Notes under the pieces: generated by a model
Seen by the model: only the letters and a program-made list of their open reading frames with translations
Database searches by the model: none
What the model was told of the DNA's origin: nothing
Position numbers and translations under genes: made by a program
NCBI RefSeq assembly: GCF_048773025.1
Contig: NC_133569.1
Coordinates: 1,550,001 to 1,614,000 of the forward strand
Direction: 5' to 3'
Source of the DNA: Camelus bactrianus
Lineage: Eukaryota > Chordata > Mammalia > Artiodactyla > Camelidae
Length of the DNA stretch: 64,000 nt
Shown: positions 46,881 to 58,440 of the stretch, in pieces
Layout: each line of letters starts with the position of its first letter
Position numbering within the stretch: position 1 is the stretch's first letter

Positions 46881-47439
46881 TCTTATTTTCTATTACAGTA
46901 TACTCTATTTTTATGGTTTAAGTTTACAATTATGAAGTTCAGCCTTTTTCCATTTTAAATTGTGCAATTCAAGAGCATTAAATGCATTTACATTGCTGTG
47001 AGACCAACACCACTGTCTGGTTTCAGACTACTTCCTTCCTCAACGTAAAAGCTTGTATCCAAAGCACAACCCATGTCCTCCCTCCCCCAGCCCAAGACAA
47101 GGCCTAATCCCCATTCTCTTTCTCTCTCTCTCCACCCACCCTGGAGATTCCCTATCAAAGAATTCATACAAAAGGTGGCTTTTTGTGTCTGCCTACATAT
47201 CTGAAGCAGGGACTGGTGAATTATTTTCTACATGAATTCGCATTTTTGCATTTTGAGAGGAAAATCCAGATGGATTAAAGATGAGATGCACAAAATGAAG
47301 CCCTTTTAGTAACTATACTAACTCTGTGCATAATCTTGGGGTAGGCACTGCTGTTCTAAGTGTGAAGCCACAGCCAGAAGGGAGATGCTTAGCTCTTCCT
47401 ATGGAAAAACAAAACCAAAAGCAATGTTACAGAGGCCAC

Positions 47440-47690
47440 GGGGAGGTAGGCACCATGCAGTCAGAGGGCGGCTACAGGGAGGGGTGCTGCCCTCCCTCAG
47501 CAGGTGGACTAGCTCCCATCTGTCCTAGGGCCTGTCCTGGGGGCGGCCTCTGCTGCCCCAGGTTCACAGCATGCATGTCTTCATGTCTGCCTGCTCCTGG
47601 GAGGAGGGCGCAGTGCATTGAGGGGGCAGCATCAGCAGCAGTCAAGGACTTTCCCAGGACTGGGCTCTAGCCCGGGATAACTACCTCTCC
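47440..47690 (-). repeat. GC-rich module (inverted copy)
   Basis: Read on the minus strand it follows the L1 3' end as at 43.5 kb: CTAGAGCCCAGTCCTGGGAA, then GCACTGCGCCCTCCTCCCAG and GAACCTGGGGCAGCAGAGGC. One unit and a half. Confidence 0.65.
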
Positions 47691-48905
47691 TTTCTTTTCT
47701 TCCTTCCTCAGTTGGTGGTTGTAGCAGCTTTTCCATTACAGGTTACTACCAGATACTGAACATATGTTTCTGTGCTATACAGAAGAAGCATTTTTTTAAT
47801 CTATTTTTATATATAGTGGTTAACATGTGTAAATGTTAGCCACCATATATAAAAACTCCCAAATTTATCCCTTCCCACCTCCTTTCCCTGGTGACCATAC
47901 AACCATACAATTATTTACTAAGTCTGCAAGTCTCTGTTTTGTAGATGAATTCCTAGTGTCTTTTTTTTTAACATTGCACATATCAGTAGTATCATACAGT
48001 ATTTTTCTTTCTCTTTATGGCTCACTTCACTTAGAATGACGATCTCTATGTCCATCCATGTTGCTGCAAATGGCATTATTTTATCCCTTTTTATGGCAGA
48101 GTAGTATTCCATTGTAGAAATACGCCACATCTTCTTTATCCAGTCATCTGTTGCTTCTATAGTTTGCTTCCATGTCTTGACTGTTGTATATAGTGGTGCT
48201 ATGAATACTGGGATGCAGGTATCTTTTCGCACTGGAGTTTCCTACGGATACATATCCAGAAGTGGGATTGCTGGATCATAGGGTAAGTCTATTTTTAGTT
48301 TTCTGATGAATTTCCATACTATTTTCCATAATGGCTACACCAAACTACATACCCCCAACAGTGTAGGAGAGTTCCCTTTTCTCCACACCCTCTCCAGCAT
48401 TTATCATTCATGAACTTTTGAGTGATGGCCATTCTGACTGGTGTGAGCTGATACCTCATTGTACTTTTGATTTGCATTTCTCTGATAATTAGTGATATTA
48501 AACATTTTTTCATGTGTCTATTGGCCATTTATAGTCTTCATTGGAGAAATGCTTGTTTAGGTTTTCTGCCCATTTTTGGATTGGGTTTTTTTTTGTTATT
48601 AAATTTTATGAGCTATTTGTATTTTCTGTAAATTAAGCCTTTGTCAGTCAAATCATTTACAGGTATTTTCTCCCATTCCATAGGGTGTCGTTTTACTTTG
48701 CTTATTGTTTCCTTTGCTGTGCAAAAGCTCGTAAGTTCAGTTAGGTCCCATTTGTGCATTTATTTGTGCTTTTATTTCTAATGTGTGGGTAGACTGCCCT
48801 AGGAAAACATGGCTGAGGTGTATGTCAGGTAATGTTTTGCCTATGTTTTCTTCTAAAAGGTTTATAGTGTCTTGTCTACATGTTTAAGTCTTTAAGCTGG
48901 CCATC
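47691..48905 (-). mobile_element. LINE-1 3' 1.2 kb, reverse orientation
   Basis: Plus-strand wording ATCCATCCATGTTGCTGCAA, AGAAGTGGGATTGCTGGATC and CACACCCTCTCCAGCATTTA is the reverse of the L1 ORF2/3' UTR. It carries the same unusual 3' ending (CCTCAGTTGGTGGTTGTAGC) as the copies at 41.5 and 43.5 kb. Its 5' break lies about 85 bp from the RYR2-like exon. Confidence 0.8.
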
Positions 48906-48989
48906 AGCGTGGCCATTTTACACAAAAGCACAAGAGCAGCAGAAGCACTTTGCACCCTCAGAGCATGGGATGCACCAAGCTCTACTTAC

Positions 48990-49064
48990 ACAACCCTCAG
49001 TGTCTCCAGCCTCCACAGGGCACGTGCATGAACAGATACAGCACCAACTTCGTAGTGAACACTT
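48990..49064 (-). pseudogene. RYR2: RYR2-like exon (VHYEVGAVSVHARALWRLE)
   Basis: The acceptor is ttaacag|AAGT and the donor TTGT|gtaagt (perfect consensus). It reads SVHYEVGAVSVHARALWRLE then TLRV, against TVHYEGGAVSVHARSLWRLE in RYR2. The frame is open. Confidence 0.82.
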
Positions 49065-49257
49065 CTGTTAAAACAAAACAAAACAAAACAAAATGTTAAC
49101 TTTTCATTCTTGGACTCTATTTATTCAAGCCAATTAAAGAGAGGAACAAATGGGAAGTCTTTGGATAAACAGTAAAAGCTATACTTTTTGGTAGGAGAGA
49201 ATATAACTGGAAATAAAAATAGCAAAATAATAACAGTGATCTGAATACACATTTGAT

Positions 49258-49402
49258 TTAAACACATCCTCTCCTCTTTTATTCCCTCTAATCCCGTTCA
49301 TTCCCTCTCCCTCCCCCTGGCCTTCTCTCCCTCCCCTCTCCTCTCCCTCCCTGCCTCCCCCCTCCCTCACTCTCTTTCTCTCCCTCTCCCCTCCCTCCAG
49401 TG
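49258..49402 (+). repeat. polypyrimidine low-complexity tract
   Basis: CTCCCTCCCC-type text on the plus strand, purine-only on the minus strand. The glycine/arginine/glutamate-rich frame on the minus strand is an artefact of it. Confidence 0.85.
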
Positions 49403-49899
49403 AACACATTCGCCTTACCCATCTAATTTCAGTCCACAGAAGCACTCAGCTATGAGTTCAGGTGTAGTTTAATATATTATATTTCAACACATGCATATGG
49501 TTATTTGAAGTTCTAAATTCTATTCCAGATATTTAAAACATTTAGAAGAAATGTAAGAACCCATTAATTTTAATGTTTTAATATAACAATCTGCTAAATG
49601 GTGAGACAGAAAAATATAAATATCAACAGAACAGTCTCACACACACAAAGAGAAACTTCTCTGGATGTGCATCACACACACCCAAGTTCCAAAGCTCTCA
49701 TTACAACAGGCTGTTAATATGCCAGACGTGATGCTAAGTAATGTACATACTTAAACCTAAACTGGTCTCTGTACCAATCCCTTAAGGTTGCTTTAAGGAA
49801 ACCAAAGATTGTGCATGTACCGCTTACTTCCCGAGGACCCACTGCCTCCCTCTCCACTGGGCCTCACACTTCATCCTCTTCACAGGGGCTTTTACAGAA

Positions 49900-50310
49900 C
49901 AAAACTTTCTCATTTTGATGAGATCCAGCTTATCAATATTTTCCTTTCATGGACATGTTTTTTATGTCAAGTTTTAAAACTGTGATCTCCAAGAGTTTTT
50001 CTAAATGTTCTATAGTTTTGTGTTTTACATTTACACAAATGACCCATCTGAATTAGGGTTTGTATAAAGTGTGAGGCTTAGGCTGCAGTTCTTTTGATCT
50101 TTTCTCCCCCTATGGGCATCCATTTGCTCCATAAGAATGTCTTTTAAGTCTGGGGGAAAAAATCTCTTCTTATCTTCTTTTTCAGTCACTTTGTGCACTT
50201 TCCCCCATGATCCAGACCCCTGCAGTCTTGGTCCAATGCCAAATGAGATTAACATGAGAGAGGAATTAAAATCACATAAACTACTAGGGACAGTGGTCAA
50301 TTTTATCTTC
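49900..50310 (-). mobile_element. old LINE-1 fragment, reverse
   Basis: TTTTGATGAGATCCAGCTTA, TATAGTTTTGTGTTTTACAT and GGGTTTGTATAAAGTGTGAG are the reverse of the L1 ORF2 C-terminal region. Lies between two RYR2-like exons. Confidence 0.55.
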
Positions 50311-50734
50311 TATGTCAGTAAATAGAAGACAACATAAAAAGGACCTGAACCTCTGGGCCATTTGAGAACTCTGATTTTGAAACTGAGTATGAGACTTAAC
50401 ATTCCAGAAAGAAGACTAATTGAAACTAATGAACATTTAATGAGGTTTTAAGTAGCTGAATGTTTCACTCCTCCCACTTAGTTTACTTCATTCAATGCTT
50501 CTTACCATGTTTTAATTGGACAAAAATTTTCATCAATTCTATTGACAGGGAATCAAAACATAACATGAGTAAAAACTTCAGAGGAGGCCAGCAAATGGAT
50601 CACTTTAGTGGACAGATAACGTTAGTGGCCCACTTTCTATTATGCAAATGGCCTGACGAGACACATCCTGAACTTAAGGAACTGTGTCAAGGCAAGAAGG
50701 TGCGAGGCTCCAGGCTCTGGGCTCAGGTACCAAC

Positions 50735-50831
50735 CTCCGCTGCTCTTCGCCATGTACTCCTGAGGGGACAGTGAGGCACTCATCCATGTGTCCATGAAGC
50801 AACCTGAGGACGTCACTGCCGATGAGATACC
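50735..50831 (-). pseudogene. RYR2: RYR2-like exon ([17 protein letters not shown])
   Basis: The acceptor is tttccag|GGTA and the donor GGAG|gttggt. It reads [20 protein letters not shown] then [11 protein letters not shown]. The GGD motif of RYR2 has become GSD and SGEHG has become SGVHG. The frame is open. Confidence 0.82.
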
Positions 50832-51511
50832 CTGGAAAGATCGAAACCAGTCACACTGGAACAGTCATGGTCAGATGCTGACAGATGGACAGATCACCTG
50901 GTTCAGCCTTCTATTTTCATAGTCAAAGATCCAGAAGCCTAGTGAGGCTTAGGTAACTGGGAAAAATCACAGACACAGGTGCTGCCACCTGCCTTCTATC
51001 TCTGAGCCCTGGGCTCCCAAGTCTAGAATCCATGACTGTAGCCTCAAAAGACCCTCCACTGAACAGACAAGCCTGGATAGGCTCAATTCTGGACCATCTA
51101 AGTGAGAATGATCAGAACAGAGCTATTTCCCTGGAAACCCTGAAGCGCAGGCACTACTGTGCTCCGGGTCTAAGTCCCGCACCCCGGAGGATGAGACATC
51201 TCGACATTAGCCTAAATGAGCAATATCCTGAGGCCAGAACATTGGAGAAAATAACCCCTAGAAAGCTCACGTGTAAAATACACACAAATAAACAGAAATG
51301 TAAAAATAAGGAAGGACAGATCTTAACACAAACTTCACTTTTAAGTAACAATTTACATGAGAGTCTTTAATGTCACGCATCTGTGTTACAGGCTACTTTG
51401 ACACAAAGAGCTCTAATGCATTTGCTCGTTATCATCATCCCTATCATCATTAGGGATGACTGTCAACTCTGCATCAAGGGAACAGCCTCCTCACTGCTGT
51501 GGTGTCTTTAC

Positions 51512-51612
51512 CTTGGGCTGCTTCGCTTCCTGAGCTGATGGGGGCCATGCTCCAGAGGGTCTGCTGGAAGGCGGCATCCACGTGCAAGCTGCTATTGCCG
51601 TAGGACAAAGTG
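51512..51612 (-). pseudogene. RYR2: RYR2-like exon (LSYGNSSLHVDAAFQQTLW)
   Basis: The acceptor ccaatgcag|CACT and donor CAAG|gtaaag are intact. It reads LSYGNSSLHVDAAFQQTLW then APISSGSEAAQ. The exon is 101 bp where RYR2 needs 100: an extra T in CACTTTGTCC shifts the frame and leads to a stop (TAG) six codons in when read from CAC. Confidence 0.82.
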
Positions 51613-51849
51613 CTGCATTGGAGGCAAAACGAGGCATCACTTCAGGCTCAGGGTGACTCTTCACACGTAAGTGCTCCTGGCAACTCTAACCGAACATCAC
51701 AGATCTGGAAATGTCCATAGACAACATCTATTTCAATCCCGTCCCTCAAAAATTAAGAGACTGGTCAAAAAAAATTAGAGTTTATATTTGATATTATGTA
51801 TTTTTCAGCTTCATTCTAAGAGTTACTACTTAAGCCACTAACAGAAAAC

Positions 51850-52660
51850 ACACAAATGAATCACCTCACACCATTCAGAATGACCATGATTAAAAAGTTC
51901 ACAAAGGAGAAATGCTGAAGAGAGTGTGGAGAAAAGGGAACCCCCTTATGCTGTAGGTGGGAATACAGTTTGGTGTAGCCACTATGGAAAACAGTGTGGA
52001 GATTACTTAAAAAAATAAAAATAGAGTTACCATACGATCTAGCAATCCCACTCCTGAGCATATGTCTGGAAAAAACTCTAATCTGAAAAGATACATGTAC
52101 CCCAATGTTCACAGCAGCACTATTTACGATAGCCAAGACATGGAAACAACCTAAATGTCCACTGACAGATGACTGGATAAGGAAACTGTGGTGTATTTAT
52201 ACAATGGAATCCTACTCAGCAATAAAAAAAGAAAAAAATAATGCCATTTGCAGGAACACAGATGAACCTGGAAACTGTCATACTAAGTGAAGTAAGCCAG
52301 ACAAAGTAAGCAAAATACTATATGATATCACTTATATGTGGAATCCAGAAAAAGTGATACAAATGAACTTATTTACAAAACAGAAATAGACTCACAGACA
52401 AAGAGAACGAACTTAAGGTTCCCAAAGGGGAAAGATGGGGGGGAAAGGTGGGGAGGGATAAATTAGGAGTTCACGATTTGTAGATACACACTACTATACA
52501 TAAAATAGATAAACAGCAAGGTCCTACTATATACAGCCCAGGGAACTACATTCAGTATCTTATAATTCCCTATAATGAAAAAGAATGCATATTTATAATT
52601 GAATCACTATGCCATATGACACTGCAAATCAACAATACTTCAAGTAAAAAAGAAAACACA
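51850..52660 (+). mobile_element. LINE-1 3' 0.8 kb
   Basis: Runs from CACACCATTCAGAATGACCA through AATGCCATTTGCAGGAACAC to the tail near ACTTCAAGTAAAAAAG. Standard artiodactyl L1 3' end, just upstream of the first RYR2-like exon. Confidence 0.8.
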
Positions 52661-55550
52661 TAAATGAATGTACTATCATACATTTATTTGTTAAAACAGA
52701 CTATTTTGTTTTAGAGGCTTAAGTTTTCTACATATCACGGTGTGACACTGTTTTGACAATGAAATAGGTAAAATCTTCTGGACTGATGTCTTAATTTTAT
52801 AGGGTTCTTTGGGAACTTTTATCTACAATTTGATGTAACAGTCATTAGATGGCAATACTGCCCAAGAGGTATCAAAACTGAGGCCAATAAATTTCCTTCA
52901 AAATTCAGATATTGCCAATTTCAGATGTTCCTTCTTAAAAACAAATGTATTAAAAGAATATCATATTTTGTATCTTTGAGAGCCGTAATACGTGAGTTCT
53001 GAAATGATAAGTAAAGAAAAACAAAACGATGAGTAACACCAAACGCTGTGCTTATTTCACTATTACCTGACCACTGCAAGAGTTTTAGACACTCTGAGCA
53101 CAACCACCTGTTTCCTTGGAGTCATCTCAGTAAACATCACCACCACTCCTACATTGTTCCTACAACACTTTCCAATGCCGATGGTTGCCTAAGCTCTTAA
53201 AGACTAACTGCGCCAGAACCTTCCCAGAAATCCGACTTCCTAGTTAGATGAAGGGCAGTCACAGCATGAAGAGTCATCCTGGTTCCCGCTACAGGCCTTT
53301 CAACTCCAACGGTCTCTTCTGCCTAAATATGCTAACCTCAAGGCACCAGCAAATATGGGGGTTTCATTTTCTTTCTCTTAAAAACAAGACCAAAGAAGTT
53401 TCTGACAGTTGACATACATACCATTATCTTATCAATAATTTTTCCAATCAATAAGATTGAAAGTTTGCCAGTGGATGCATGAGATTTAGCAACAACCGGC
53501 TCTTCCACCTCCTCCTCTCAACCAGCTCTCTGCCTCTTCACAACATCCTCTTCACCTCGGCCTGTCAAATCCCGGCTGAGATGCCTTTATTGAATTAATT
53601 TCTTTCCAATATGCTAAAACTCTTTAACTACTTACAAATTAATCATATGCCATCTGCTTCCACAAATAACAAAACACATTCTCCTTCATGGCCCTCATTA
53701 CACAATGTGATTGTTGAGTGTCTTTTTCTTGCTGCCTCTTGTAAGTTATCTGACACAGGCTCACAACTGAACTCCCAGCACCAAGCAGGGTACTCAATAA
53801 ACAAGGATGTGGAGGAGTTAACACAACCTTTAAAATCAAAGGAGCATAAGCTTTAAAAATGTATTTTAAGTTATTCCATAAATATTCCTATTTTAATGAC
53901 CTAACACAAGCGCACACACATACAAACCTGTAAAACCATATGGATTTCACTAAACCATCAGAAGATGACTCAAAATACCAGCGCTTATATTTTTACTACT
54001 GAATTCAGGTGAAAGCTCACGCCATGTTATGATAAACAGATCTGTTAATTCATCCTGTTTCCCTGAATATACTATGTGTAAAGCATGTGCTGAATATTAA
54101 TAGAGCACAATCCCCATCCCAAGGGGGCTTGTTATCAAGAAAGGTAAAATACATCCACAAAATGCTGTGAGTCAGTATTTTGGAAACGCCAGCTGAACTG
54201 TAATCAAAGTGCTGTAAGAAATGGGAGAACAGATCACTTCAGCCAGCCTAACTGGAACAGAGTTCCCTGTTTTGGGCTGTGAGGACAGGTGGTAGTTCCC
54301 CAGCAGATGTGGGATTCCTGTGGGGTGAGGCATGCGAGAAGCCAGTAGGACCCTTTGGCCTGGGCCTCACAGTTACATACTCAGAGATGCTGTCTCCAAG
54401 TAAATCTGTATGTACATTGGGTTTGAGGTTAACAATGCTAATGATGTTAAGGGGCTAAGTGTAAGTATATAAGACATATCAAAACTTTTAGAAACTATTT
54501 TGGAGATTTTCATTTTTAATATACCAGAAACCTCATAACTGGAAGTGGCCTGGGCCTCCCTGGCCCTCTAAGAAGGAATGGTCCCCCTAATTAAGGGAAT
54601 GGTACCCAAAGGGGCAGAGATATGGGAACATCAAGTACAGCAGAGAGCTTCCTCTTTGAGGCTTATAGCATAAACTCAGAAAGAGAGTGAGAGACAGGCC
54701 CTCAGACAAGACAGGTGTCAGACCAAGGACTGTATACTTCAGGCAATAAGGAGCTACTGCAGTGAGAACATAATAGGAGGAGAAGGAGGGTTAAAATGCA
54801 ATTTTCAAATCATCTAAGCTTAAAGATAAGTAATAAATACGGAACTGTAAAAGTAGAAAAATTTCAGTCCGTTGGAGATAGTAAAAAAAAAAAAAAAAAA
54901 GTCCTTAAGATCATATTACACCATTTAAAGTTATCTACACCATGTCCACTCTTCTCAAGAAAACATCCTCTGGGCATAACTATTTTGGATGCTTCTACCG
55001 AATTTTGCCACTTAAACAACAAAGAAAATCTGAAGAAAAAAATCATCAGCCTGTGGTACTGAATATTTGGACTGCAGTAACGGTTTCCATTACTGAGACA
55101 AAGATGTGCTGTCCTGAAAGCAGAAACAGATGTTGCCAGAGGCTGAAAGCAAAGTTGGCCTTAGGCTGAAATATGCAGCTCTAGAATTTACACACTAACA
55201 GGGCAGCAAGGACCCTTCAGGAGCGGCGCAGGGGCTCTGGGTGCTTAACTGCTCCCTCCACCACCTTGATTCTTATTAGTGACACACAAGCAGGTCACCT
55301 GCTGAATGCCACAAGCAGGCAAAAACTATCTAGTCAACGATAAGTCAATTCCACCAGCAGAACAAAGAGGAGGAAATAGAAAAGGAAAAAAATAAAAAAT
55401 AAAAAGTCAAAATTTACGACGAACTCCGAGCTGAGAGCAAAACCTATGTAGATCCAGGCAACCAAAATCAGAACTCTAAGGGAACACTAGTTTAAATGTT
55501 GCCCACTTTGCCCACGAGAAGTGTCTCCGAGGCCCTCATACCCGTACTGA
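52661..55550. other. unassigned stretch left of the CpG island
   Basis: No exon supported. Old repeat-like text occurs at 54080-54390 (CAATCCCCATCCCAAGGGGG; TCAAAGTGCTGTAAGAAATG). A short acceptor-donor-like stretch near 53049-53089 (minus) was considered and set aside. Poly(A) at 54883-54900. Confidence 0.35.
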
Positions 55551-55552
55551 CC

Positions 55553-56330
55553 AGTCCGTCAGAGTCGCACACATGACACAAAACGAGCTCGCAGTGCTCT
55601 TACCAAACCGTCCTCCGTCCTCCGAACAGAAAGCTGGCCCCGCTCAACCCGAGCGCGCCGGCGGCACCTCCTCCGAGGCTAACGCAGGCCCGGGGGGCCA
55701 GCGGAACGAAGCCGGCCAGGCCCGGGTCAGGAAGGCCGCGCCCTCTGGGACCCGAAGACTGGAGAGGAGGTCCCAAGACGGGGTGGGGGGGGACCTGAAG
55801 ATGCGGGAGGACCAAAGACTGGGGAGGGGACCCGAAGACGGGGGAGGAGGACCGAAGACGGGGGAGGGAACCCGAAGACGGGGGAGGGAACCCGAAGACG
55901 GGGGAGGAGAATGGAAGCCGGAGCCACAGCAGCCCCACGGCGCTTCCGCTCACCACATCTGTAGAGACCAGAACACCGCTCCTCGCCTCTGCCCCCAGTA
56001 CCGCCCTCGCCTCCGGCACCGCCCTTACCTTTAACATGAGGGAAATGCGTATCCACATATCCACGACTGCGGCAACACCTCCAGCGCCGGCGACAGTCCT
56101 GTCAGAATCCGCACGCTCCCCAGGTCGGGACGCGACTTCTCGGTCTTTCCACATCTGAGGCGAGCACCGCGCCGGCGGCCAGAAGGCGGCAGAGTCCCCC
56201 CCCCATGAGAACGCGTGTCCGCTGTCAGGTGACCGCAAGGACTCGTCTGATTGGTTAAGGGCCGCCTTTCTTCTGAAGGAGCAGAGGACTCAAATGCGTC
56301 AGAAGTAGCGCTGTTACTTGTGTTAAAACC
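55553..56330 (-). promoter_or_regulatory. CpG island, candidate promoter
   Basis: Dense CpG from 55600 to 56230 with an inverted CCAAT box (CTGATTGGTT at 56247-56256). On the minus strand an ATG at about 56153 opens 42 codons (MWKDREVASRPGERADSD... ending WIRISLMLK) that end at a consensus donor AAAG|gtaagg. This is the shape of a first exon, but I do not recognise the peptide. Its transcription would run toward the RYR2- and VPS8-like fragments. A plus-strand start cannot be excluded. Confidence 0.45.
55753..55916 (+). repeat. minisatellite, ~20-bp unit
   Basis: About eight copies of a unit near GACCCGAAGACGGGGGAGG, the last three almost identical, inside the CpG island. The long minus-strand proline/serine frame here is only its translation. 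Confidence 0.85.
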
Positions 56331-56489
56331 TGTAAAGAAAAATGGTTTTTTTTCTGGCCTTTTAAAGGAAGCCAACTACAAAGTTAATACCTGAGGGCTT
56401 CCAAGGTATTATGAATACTCTCTCACAGTGAAATTCTCAATAGGAGTTCCAGAATACTTTTACACTAAGAAACTTAAAAATTGGAAAGT

Positions 56490-56590
56490 GAAAAGGAATA
56501 TATATAAAACCGAATCACTGTGCTGTACAGCAGAAACTAACACAGCATTGTAATCTGACTATACTTTAATTAAAATTATTTTAATTTTAA
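56490..56590 (+). mobile_element. LINE-1 3' tail
   Basis: AACCGAATCACTGTGCTGTA to CTGACTATACTTTAATTAAA, the usual artiodactyl L1 end, 5'-truncated. Confidence 0.75.
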
Positions 56591-57540
56591 ATTTAAAGTC
56601 ATTACATATTAAAAAAAAAGAAACTTCAAAACTGAACTTATTGTTGATATTTCAGGTGGAGGCTACACGTCTTCAAATTTAACTGAATGAAACCAGTACT
56701 TTATGCTCCCAATTGATGGGATTCTACTAAAAACGCTTTTAAATTGTTTGAAATACCTAGTCTTACTGGGTTTTAGAAGTCTTGAAACCTAATACCCACC
56801 TTTACCTTACTTTTCTGTAGGTAGACTGTTATAGAAATGGCAGGTGGTGATTTTAACTTTCACAGAAGTCATCACCTGGTGTTAAAACACACCATGTTTA
56901 ATGCCTTACCTGTTCCTGCAGTTTGTTGGGGTAACGCACAAAGATTACCGCCAGCCCTCCCTCTAATTATTTAAATCTATGGACCAGCTTCATAGCTTTA
57001 CCTTCTCTTATGTTTCCCTCCTTTTCTTTGCACGTCAGCCTCCTTCCTCCTCTCAGGTATTTCTGGGATGGAGTTTTCTATTAGTTTCATTTTTCCTTCT
57101 TCTCCCACATAAGGAATAGGACTATAATATCTTGACTTTTACCGTTTGTGTTTTTTCACAACTGTTTTGCTCCTTTTACATTCCTTACTTTTCCCAAATA
57201 TGTTCATCTGTTAAATAATTTCCAAAAGTGTGATTTTGTGTTCATCATGCACTTTTCAACTTTTGCAGTAACAAAATAGTTACCATTAAAATTCAACCGT
57301 ACATGGTATTTACATTTTAGTACCCAATGGCTTTGTGCATTATTAAACTCACAGAATAGTCTTCTAGTTTATTCAGAGAATAAAGATTCTAAGAAAGATT
57401 TTTATATTCTTAGAAGACAAAAAAAAAAAAAAAAAACTGTCTCCCTTGCTGAGCCATTCTTTTCTGACCTACCTTTAAATGTTGTAAGTGCTTGACCTAA
57501 GCCTCTCTCTCTTCTATAACCACAAATTCCTCCAGGGAGT
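56591..57540. other. unassigned AT-rich stretch
   Basis: No gene and no repeat I can name; poly(A) at 57420-57436. Confidence 0.3.
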
Positions 57541-58440
57541 TCTCACCCAAGCCTTTGGTTTTTAATGCCATAATATAACCCAGTGATTCTCAAATCTCCA
57601 TCATCAGACTTGACCTCTCCTTAGTGCTTGAGACTAAGCTGCTTATTTGACATCTCCACTTGACATCATAAACCCAGCACAATCAAAAGAGTACACTTAA
57701 TATTAATGTTTTCCTTTCTCTATGCCTTTCAACCATCTTCCTCATCTCAACAATACACTCAAATCCAAAAATCTTTGATTCCTTTTTCCCTTACCTCTCA
57801 TATCCAATGCAGTAACGATTCTGAACCCGATTCCTTCTACTGCCTTGACTACCACCCAGTTCAAGCTCTGTCATTTCTCATCTTCTCCAACCCTCTCTCC
57901 CAGTACAAAAACTAGAAACATAAACTGTGTAACACACTTGCTTACAACTGCCCAATAGCTCTCTATTGAACTTAAAATAAGACCCAAATCTTTTATACTG
58001 GCCTGCAAAGCCCTTAATGATTTGGCCCTTGTCGATCTCTCTGTCCTCATCTCATGTCACTTGCCCACTTCACCTGCTAGATTCCAACCAGACTCTTTCT
58101 TATCTGGGAACAATCCATTCTCATTCTCAGTTTAGAGTCATTGCACCATCTCTTCTATCTACAATGTTCCTTCCTCCATACATCCAATGGCTGCTTCCTT
58201 CTGTCTATTCAATAGTCAGAGAGGCCTTCTACGACCAAACCAATCTAATGGAGTCATCCTGCCATGTACCACCACCTTATCCTCCACAGTATGATCACTA
58301 ACTGTTAACTAAATTCTTTTCTGTCATTCTCCACCAGATGAACTCTGTCTCAACCACTGCTCTATCACCACAATTTGGGACATTGCTTAGCACATAGTAG
58401 GCACTCAATAAAGCTTTTATTAAATGAATGAATTTAAAGA
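57541..58440 (+). repeat. L2-type LINE 3' end
   Basis: A long, fairly well-kept copy: GCCTGCAAAGCCCTTAATGA, CTCTCTGTCCTCATCTCATG, CAGAGAGGCCTTCTACGACC, and the typical end GCACATAGTAGGCACTCAAT with TGAATGAAT. The frames over it are remnants or chance. Confidence 0.7.

Larger units (their letters stand above)
48990..51612 (-). pseudogene. RYR2: RYR2 unprocessed pseudogene fragment (three consecutive exons)
   Basis: Three exons with splice sites encode part of the cytosolic N-terminal domain of the cardiac ryanodine receptor, in order and in correct relative phase. RYR2 is preferred over RYR1 and RYR3 because of AAFQQTLWSxAPISSGSEAA and VPSGxHGEEQRR. RYR2 is almost invariant in mammals, yet here G-to-S, E-to-V, G-to-V and A-to-V changes occur and the first exon has one extra base. 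The flanking exons (ERYL side and WSGSHIRWGQ side) were looked for and not found. Introns are kept, so this is a genomic duplication fragment. Confidence 0.82.

Noticed and set aside
53049-53089. Exon-like stretch on the minus strand (acceptor aaacag, donor gtaata)
   Set aside because: Only 41 bp, open in two frames, and its residues match neither VPS8 nor RYR2 nor anything I know.
55600-56238. Minus-strand frame of 212 codons
   Set aside because: Its second half is the proline/serine translation of a 20-bp minisatellite. Only the first 42 codons up to the donor at 56034 were kept as a possible first exon.
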